DNA of 64,000 bases. It comes from Sordaria brevicollis (Eukaryota; Ascomycota; Sordariomycetes; Sordariales; Sordariaceae). The stretch is from positions 1,054,001-1,118,000 of the forward strand of contig JAUTDP010000009.1 in NCBI GenBank assembly GCA_033439795.1. Direction: 5' to 3'. Below, piece by piece: positions 57,954 through 64,000 of this stretch. The notes below the pieces were generated by a model. It had not been told where the DNA came from. It saw only the letters and a program-made list of their open reading frames with translations, and ran no database searches. The translations under genes and the position numbers were made by a program. The stretch's first letter is position 1. Every line of letters begins with the position of its first letter.

Positions 57954-58796
57954 AGTTCCTTGGACTTGACATCAAAAAGTTTGGCTGAGGATGGGGTCAA
58001 GGAGGGCGGCCTTCTTCATGGAAACCTGCTGCTGTTGGACTTCTCTGTTTCAATGTCGAGCAAAGACAACTGCTCGGACAAAGCGGGGTGGGATCGAACA
58101 ACCGGGCTTCTCCTTTTCCTGAAACGACCAAAGCTTATCCTTCACCTTTTCATGCCTCATGTACAACAAACCGCAATGAGATGAGCCATACCTAGAGTCC
58201 TAGACAGGGTCTTAACACAATGCGCATGGCAGTGCTGGACTGCTGGACGAGGCACAGAGAAGTACACATCACGAACTGACCATATCGGATGGACACCACC
58301 TCATCAGCACTTGTCAAGCAGATGCCATGTTCCCCATCAGCACTTGTCCTGCCATGAGAACCCTGATAACTCTTCCAAGAGCAAGGAGTCACGGTGTCTA
58401 GAGGTGCCTTACACCGAATGGATTCACGGCCCTTGTGAGTTACGCCGCAGTGTAAACGGGATGGGTCAAACTTCAGGCCAGAAGACTCCGATGATGCATG
58501 TGCAACAACGGCCTTCTCAAGTTACACAGTTTCCGGCATTGTTCGCCTGCCTAACAACAGATGGAATTTACTACGCCCTCTCTATTTGGCCCCTATCCCC
58601 ATGGTGTCTACGGTCGACTGAAAACGCTCAACGCTCAACGCCCATCCACCATCCACCATCCCCACTATCCTTCCCTCCGTCCTTCCTGAACAACCCCTAA
58701 CCTACTCCCTCATCACCTTAATTACCCCCTACCCAACCCTCTTCTCCCAACATAGCCCCTCCCTACCTCCCCAAATTTCCACCCTACCAACCCCTT
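57954..58796. other. Intergenic region between two minus-strand genes
   Basis: Promoter side of the 295-residue protein gene and 3' side of the cytochrome gene. The part 58620-58800 is strongly pyrimidine-rich on the plus strand. No gene seen. Confidence 0.5.
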
Positions 58797-59466
58797 TCAC
58801 CTCCCCAGCAACCTCTGAACAGCCGCCTCAAACCCACTATTCCTCGCCGTGTTAAAATCATGATTCCAATACGCATGCACATCATGGACGGTAATACTTG
58901 AGCTCGGGCTGGACGGGTTCGCCGGCTTGCTGGGGCTGTATGCAAACGCAAGGCGGTTGCCACCGTTGGGCTGGACGTAGCGGACCGCTCCGCCGTCGGC
59001 CGACCACGAGGTGCAGCCGCTGCAGAGCGCCGTGAATTGCCAGTGGGTCGAGTTGGACTTGGTGCCCGTTTTGAAGACGGTGTAGGTGGCGGTGGTGTAG
59101 GGTTGGGGGGTTGAGTGGGAGCTTTTGGAACGGAAGGGTTAGTGGGGGTCAGGAGGAGAAGGAGGGGGAGAGGGCGCAAGAGGGCGAAAGCGGGCGAAAG
59201 CAGGGGAAGAGGGCAGTAGGAGGGGAAGAGGGGTAAAAGAGGACGGTAAAGGGGAGCAAAACGAAAGCTGTGAAAGGGAGGGGGTTCTGGGCCTGTGATG
59301 ATGCATGTCCGAAGGTAAGCGATGCATCCGTCGGGCTCATTTCGGAGTCCTTTTTTTCTGCTACGCGTTATCTCGGTGCATTCGAACGCTTTATCTGAAT
59401 ACTTCCAGTTTGCGTAACCGAAGCATGCACACCGCCACTGGCTTCCTTTGTTTTTTTTTTCTTTTT

Positions 59467-59509
<43 letters not shown>

Positions 59510-60216
59510 TGAGGCCGCCGCGTGAAAGTTCAGAGTTCGATCCAACCAGAGCTTTCTCAACTTCCTGCGCTGCCTCGGGTACATCATGTTGAATTTGAAG
59601 CAAATGTATCGCAATCACGACGTGGAAGCCATGTGTTAAGCGCCCGAGACGGAGAATATACCTCAAATCAGCTTTCTAGCAGGTAACAAAACGACGGATT
59701 ACGTTTTGCACTGGCAGGGACTGGAGGGCCAAGTTGTAGACGCTGTCAAAGAGACAGTTGTGCATATGAACGGGCATGAAGACACAAGCAAAAAAAAAAA
59801 AAAGAAATCATGACACACCTGGCCCATCTGGACGACAACACCGGCTGGTTGTTTGAGCCTCGCCAGAAGACCATCAGGGGGTTCTTCGTCATGGAACCGC
59901 CCCAGGCAAGACCGGCCCAGCCGACATCGTTGGGGACGATCACCTGGACGACAGCATCGTAGGCTGAATAGCTGGAAACGTCGCTGGAAATGGCAATTCG
60001 GAAAGTTATCCCGCGGCCATCGGCCTTGTAGAGCGCAAAGTTTTGGGAGTATGTCAAGCCGGTTTCGGAATCGTAAACGGCGACGGACTCGGCGGCAGAT
60101 GCTGATAAGACCGGTGTGTTAGTAAAGTCCAGTTGGTTGGTTTAGGGGACATGATGTTTATCCGTACCACTGCGCAGGAAGGTCGCGAATATCGCGAAGA
60201 GTAAGCTCCAAAACAT
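58797..60216 (-). CDS. Secreted AA8-type haem b cytochrome (CDH cytochrome domain alone)
   Basis: Three exons, 60216-60168, 60101-59819 and 59121-58797, giving 218 residues. Exon 1 plus the start of exon 2 give a signal peptide, MFWSLLFAIFATFLRSASA. The rest matches the DOMON-fold cytochrome domain of cellobiose dehydrogenase: TGLTYSQNFALYKADGRGI, GWAGLAWGGSMTKNPLMVFW with the axial Met, LCSGCTSW with the disulphide-forming Cys pair, and a late His in VHDVHAYWNHDF as probable second haem ligand. No flavin dehydrogenase domain or cellulose-binding module follows, so it is a stand-alone AA8 protein, likely an extracellular electron carrier or iron reductase that could serve lytic polysaccharide monooxygenases. 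Intron 1 is 66 bp; intron 2 is 697 bp (GTGTGT, CACTAAC, AAAAG), very long for this genome. Confidence 0.85.
59451..59508. repeat. T-rich homopolymer inside the long cytochrome intron
   Basis: T10, C, T6, C, then an unbroken T40 (59469-59508). In the sense of the host gene this is a poly-A stretch within intron 2. A short A run (about 59791-59803) lies near the donor of the same intron. Confidence 0.9.
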
Positions 60217-63200
60217 TGTCGCTGTTCACACAAGTTGACGTCCACGGTGAAAAGATCTCAGCGTTGATGGACTGCCAACGATGCTTACGGTGACGATGAT
60301 CAAGTGCCTTTGTTGAAGGTTTCTTGACCAAGATACAGAAGGGAGATACTGAGCTGCTTCAAGGAAGAGACGGGAAGTTTCACCTTTAAGTACGCGCTTC
60401 TGATTTACAACTTTACGTGTTCTTCATGGCCTGAAAGTTAAATATAGCGAGCAGTTTATTGCCATTGATCTGTTTCCCGGTCGCGGTGATACTCTAACCA
60501 GGATCTCGGAGGCAAATGTGTTAAGCCGTACAACGTGGGTATAGCATAAGTTTCACTGGAAGGGTGCAGGCGCGTGACGCCATGCACTTCTCGCGGTTCT
60601 TAATCTAAGGACCACGGAGACGTTTTCCTTCTCGAGACGTTTCCTCCCACGTAAAACCAGAAACCAAACTCATCGCATGCAAGGCGCTGATGCAAACGAC
60701 AAATTGAGACGTGGGTGAATCGCCATTGCGGACTGGAGACGGCGAATGGTGGAGAGGGCGACGATCTGAGTTGCCAATTGACTTTATCCGTAGATTGAGG
60801 TTGATGGCGACGGCGACATATCGGAGGCCAGGCGCGGAGGTTAAATGGCGGCAGATATTAACGTTATACCCCATTATAGCCCTCAAGAGCCGCAAATCCC
60901 GAATTGGAAACCGGGAACATAGCCGGCGCGTGGCCTTTTCTGGCTGTGATCAGTGAAGCTATTATGGGAGTGATGATGGCTTGAGAAGGCCTTAGGCTGG
61001 ACCAAGGACTGACCGAGAAGATGACTTGCCCCTTGGGGAGCTGCTCAGCGCGTGGGTTGTCTGTTTCCCTAACCCTGTTAGACCCAACAGTTTTTTTTTC
61101 TTCAGCATGGTTCATTCCTGTCTGCAGGTTAGCTGTGCCAACGCTCGGGAGTCCGAAAGATAAATGCAAGAGAGACATCTTTGTCGGGTTGAGGTGTTTG
61201 TCTGGCGCTGGAAGTCCTATGGCGCGTGGAGTGTCCTGTAGGGCAGGGTCTGCCTTTGAAGCGATTGCCACTTTGTTCCCGTGATGCGGTCCTGAGAATG
61301 GAACATCAACGACCCGGAATACCACCATTGTGTCCTATCCGGCCATGGCATCTCCAGCTTTGCCCAAGAGGCGGTTGGCTAAATGGTTGGACTATAGGCT
61401 TTTCTTGAAAGTTCGCATTGCGTACGCTGACTACGGGTACACCGATCGTATCATGGTTCGGCGACTCGACATGTGCTTCAAGATTCTAGTGAGATTCTCC
61501 GTAATTCATAAGGGTTCGCTGATAAAGTCGTAGGTGGTGAAGGAAAGATCACCGGTCCAAAAACAAAATAGGTGGGCTGATTCTGTTCACCACCAACGTC
61601 GTTAACTTCCAGAGTTACAGGGTAGATCCTCCTCGAATGCCTTCAATTCAATGCCGGCACTGCGGTCGCATACCCGCAAAGGAAGCTCCGCCAATTAGGA
61701 AACCTGATGGTGCAGGAAAGGATGTGTTTTGAGGTTTGTCAACAGTAGTTGACGGCTGTCAAGAGGGTATGTACGTGGTCATTAGGCATAAGGTATGTGG
61801 CCCTGCCTTCAACTTCGCCAATCAAAATGAGTTTCTGCCGTAAATTTTTGCATGGTCCGGGACGCTGGGTCATCTCGAGCCTTTTGATCCGTTGTGCGGA
61901 TGCATGGCGAGACATGAATCGTTGTTGCTTGTGAACAAAGCCTGGTTTAAGTCCAGCGATGCTTGGAATCTTACTTCTTTTGATGATCGTAGATGTCCAT
62001 CTCACTTAGGACCTGACTTTTGAAGTTGCTTCACGTGCGTTGATATGAAGGGAGCTGTCAAACCGAGGCAACATTGAATGAATGAAGGGGGATGATAAAG
62101 TTCTTAGCAAAAGGAGTGTCTTGATGACGAGAGTGAACTTACTGAGCCCCAAGCCAAAGATGCCTCAGTTGGTACGTACTCAAGTAGGATCTGTAGGTGG
62201 CAAAGAGGAGGACCTGAACAACGTTGAGTTTCCTAAAATGGTTGAATACCTAGGTGGTGACAGAAAGGGACATTGACCGTGGGTTTATCTAGTGTTCTGT
62301 CGTGAAAATATTAGAACGGCTTCCTATAAAAAGCTAATGTACCCATCCTCAGATTCTTGGCTCACTCTTCGCAATGTGGCAACAGAACGACCAGTCATGA
62401 CATTCGCGGTTACCGGTAGTCGTGAAGTTCGTGGGACGGTTGGAAGTCAAGCTAGCGAGTTGGTGTCAAAAAGGATGTACAGCCCTATAGTCAAGACTTT
62501 TAAAACAGTATTGTAGGGGTACGTACCCTCACCCTCACCCTCAATGCCTTGTATCCACGGCACTAATCTGACGTCATGATGAGTACAAAGTTATTTGATG
62601 GTGAAGACTAGGTAGTGTTGGCGACGCTAACCCCGAAGTCGCTAAGTCTTGGATGGCAAGAGGCTCGGTGATACGGCCCCCATGAGCTCGAAGATAGGAA
62701 GTATGCAAGCCAGGAGATAGGTTACTGTGAATGCCTGGCCGCGAGCGAGCCGGAAGCTACTTGTCGATATTGATCTGGGCAGAGTGCATAAACACCAAGA
62801 GGAACCGTTCAGCGGATCGGCAGGGACAGTCCGGCCCGGCCGGGTGGAGCCGTAGATCCCGTTCGTCGCTCCGGTGCGGGTGCGCCAGTTCGGGCGGGTC
62901 TTCACATGCAAGTGGAAGGTTGGCTTAAGTCCGGAATCGGTCCACCGGACAGCGTCCCGTAGGTCATGGCGGTGGTGGGGATTTGGACGGGAAATGGGAA
63001 AGTGACTCCAAGTCCTCAAACTCTCAAGGCCGGGGCGGGTCGTCGTCGGAGTTCGGGGGCCACACTCCACCAAGCCTCTCTGGGTAGGATGTTATATGGC
63101 CGTCTATGGGCTCACAAAGTAGTGGAAATGGCCTCAGAGAGTGGGAATCCCATTTTGAACAGTCATCCTCATAACTTTAAACAGTGGTCCATCGCGTTGT

Positions 63201-64000
63201 TCGCCAGATTGAGTTGACTCGGGCCCAGTGACCATCGATATCACGGGGGTCGACGAGAAACGCCCGGGTGAGTTTGTCGCAGTACCCAGTTCACGATAAT
63301 TTACCGAGATGGCCGCTTAGGTAGATGTGCGGCAACAAGTGCGAAGACAGGACTTTGACACTAACAATTAAGTCCGCGGCCATTTCCGGTCAGACGTTTT
63401 GCGGGCCAAGGAGGTGGGTCAGTTCTGGACCGTGGGGTTCTCCAAAATCGAACCATTTGCTCAAAATACAGGAGATTCCAAGCCGTTCTCGTCCGCTCAA
63501 GCTCGCTCGATAAAAAAAAAAATTTATACACCCAACCCAAACAAGACGCCGAACCGACGGCAAACCAACTGAAGGGCAGTTCGCCAAGCTCCCAATTGAG
63601 TGAACGTACAACGAAATGTTTCTCCGCGATTGACGCCGTTGCGGCGGTTCACTGGGTTTTGATTCCCAGTCGGCCATATGGCACCTATTGCGCCTTTTCG
63701 CCTACCCACCCACCGCAAGACCGCAGGTACGTTGAGTTGCCTGGCCGTACCGTCGATTCGTATCCGCTTCCTCTTGACCCAAGAGTCGGAGCCCCGGTCA
63801 ACCGCGACCACTTTCAATCCTCATGACCGAGCACCGCGACGAGTGGGCAAAAGATCTCGATGCGTTGCAGTCAGAAACGGCCCATGATCCCCAGTACAAT
63901 TTCTTGATGATATTCCGGTCCCTCATGGCTATCGGGTCATAGCGCGATAAGCCAGAATGTTGAGTCGATCGTCGAGCCACCAACATCAACATCCGGAGGC
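60217..64000. other. Region without a supportable gene
   Basis: Almost 3.8 kb. The first part is the cytochrome promoter. Open frames (for example 60864-61328 minus, 62642-63073 minus, 63524-63817 minus) overlap on both strands, show no family signature or consistent splicing, and end in ordinary single-copy-looking sequence. A short CCCTCA triplet repeat lies near 62526-62543. Confidence 0.45.

Noticed and set aside
58784..59614. Single 276-codon minus-strand frame with a lysine run
   Set aside because: It overlaps the last exon of the cytochrome gene in the wrong frame and runs through its intron; the lysines are the poly-A tract.
60864..61328. 154-codon minus-strand frame
   Set aside because: Overlaps an opposite frame, no recognisable motif, poor start context.
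62526..62543. Three CCCTCA repeats, telomere-like
   Set aside because: Fungal telomere repeats are CCCTAA/TTAGGG; three imperfect units inside ordinary sequence are a simple repeat.

Overview
The window looks like nuclear DNA of a filamentous ascomycete, most likely a Sordariales fungus of the Neurospora type. The evidence is short introns with GTRNGT donors and CTAAC-like branch points, gene starts in a C/A-rich context, recognisable ascomycete orthologues (golgin Imh1, Lunapark, AzgA-type purine permease, Dbl2/Mte1-like protein), and two large blocks of extremely A+T-rich, TpA-rich sequence whose decayed reading frames carry TAA/TAG where CAA/CAG/TGG is expected. That is the signature of repeat-induced point mutation (RIP). 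The species call is inference. Exon structures were worked out by hand from frame, splice motifs and protein continuity.

Layout. 1-2011: minus-strand gene for a half-zinc-cluster protein with two C-terminal hydrophobic segments, cut by the window start. 4133-7330: Dbl2/Mte1/ZGRF1-like (DUF2439) gene, minus. 7629-12177: first RIP-ruined transposon block, bounded by 56-bp inverted repeats, with an unmutated 129-bp MITE-like insertion and a Tc1/mariner DDE relic. 13330-15047: BAR-SH3 protein, plus. 15721-17034: tandem GFA/CENP-V domain protein, minus. 17901-19900: AzgA-like purine permease in five exons, minus. 21251-27969: second RIP-ruined element with terminal inverted repeats, a GCCAGC target duplication, a decayed integrase-type (rve-like) transposase and two tail-to-tail tRNA-like arms. 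27976-31777: gene-poor DNA with a 76-bp T homopolymer.

31778-45909: five ordinary genes. Two encode disordered serine/arginine-rich proteins (31778-33984, 35958-37283), then come Lunapark (38086-39346), golgin Imh1 (41095-44711) and a Gly/Ser/Tyr-rich protein (44971-45909). 46744-55186: five small plus-strand genes, all coding for tyrosine/arginine/serine-rich disordered proteins; one is interrupted by an in-frame TAG. 57066-57953: a further unknown protein, minus. 58797-60216: secreted AA8-type haem b cytochrome (the cellobiose dehydrogenase cytochrome domain alone) with an unusually long intron. From 60217 to the end no gene is supported.

The genes do not form a pathway or cluster by function: this is a mix of housekeeping membrane-traffic genes (Imh1 at the trans-Golgi, Lunapark at ER junctions, a BAR-SH3 protein), nutrient uptake, DNA repair, an extracellular redox protein and lineage-specific disordered proteins, split by two transposon graveyards. 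The most interesting structures are the two elements with intact inverted ends around mutated interiors, the MITE beside one of those ends, and the run of small disordered-protein genes.
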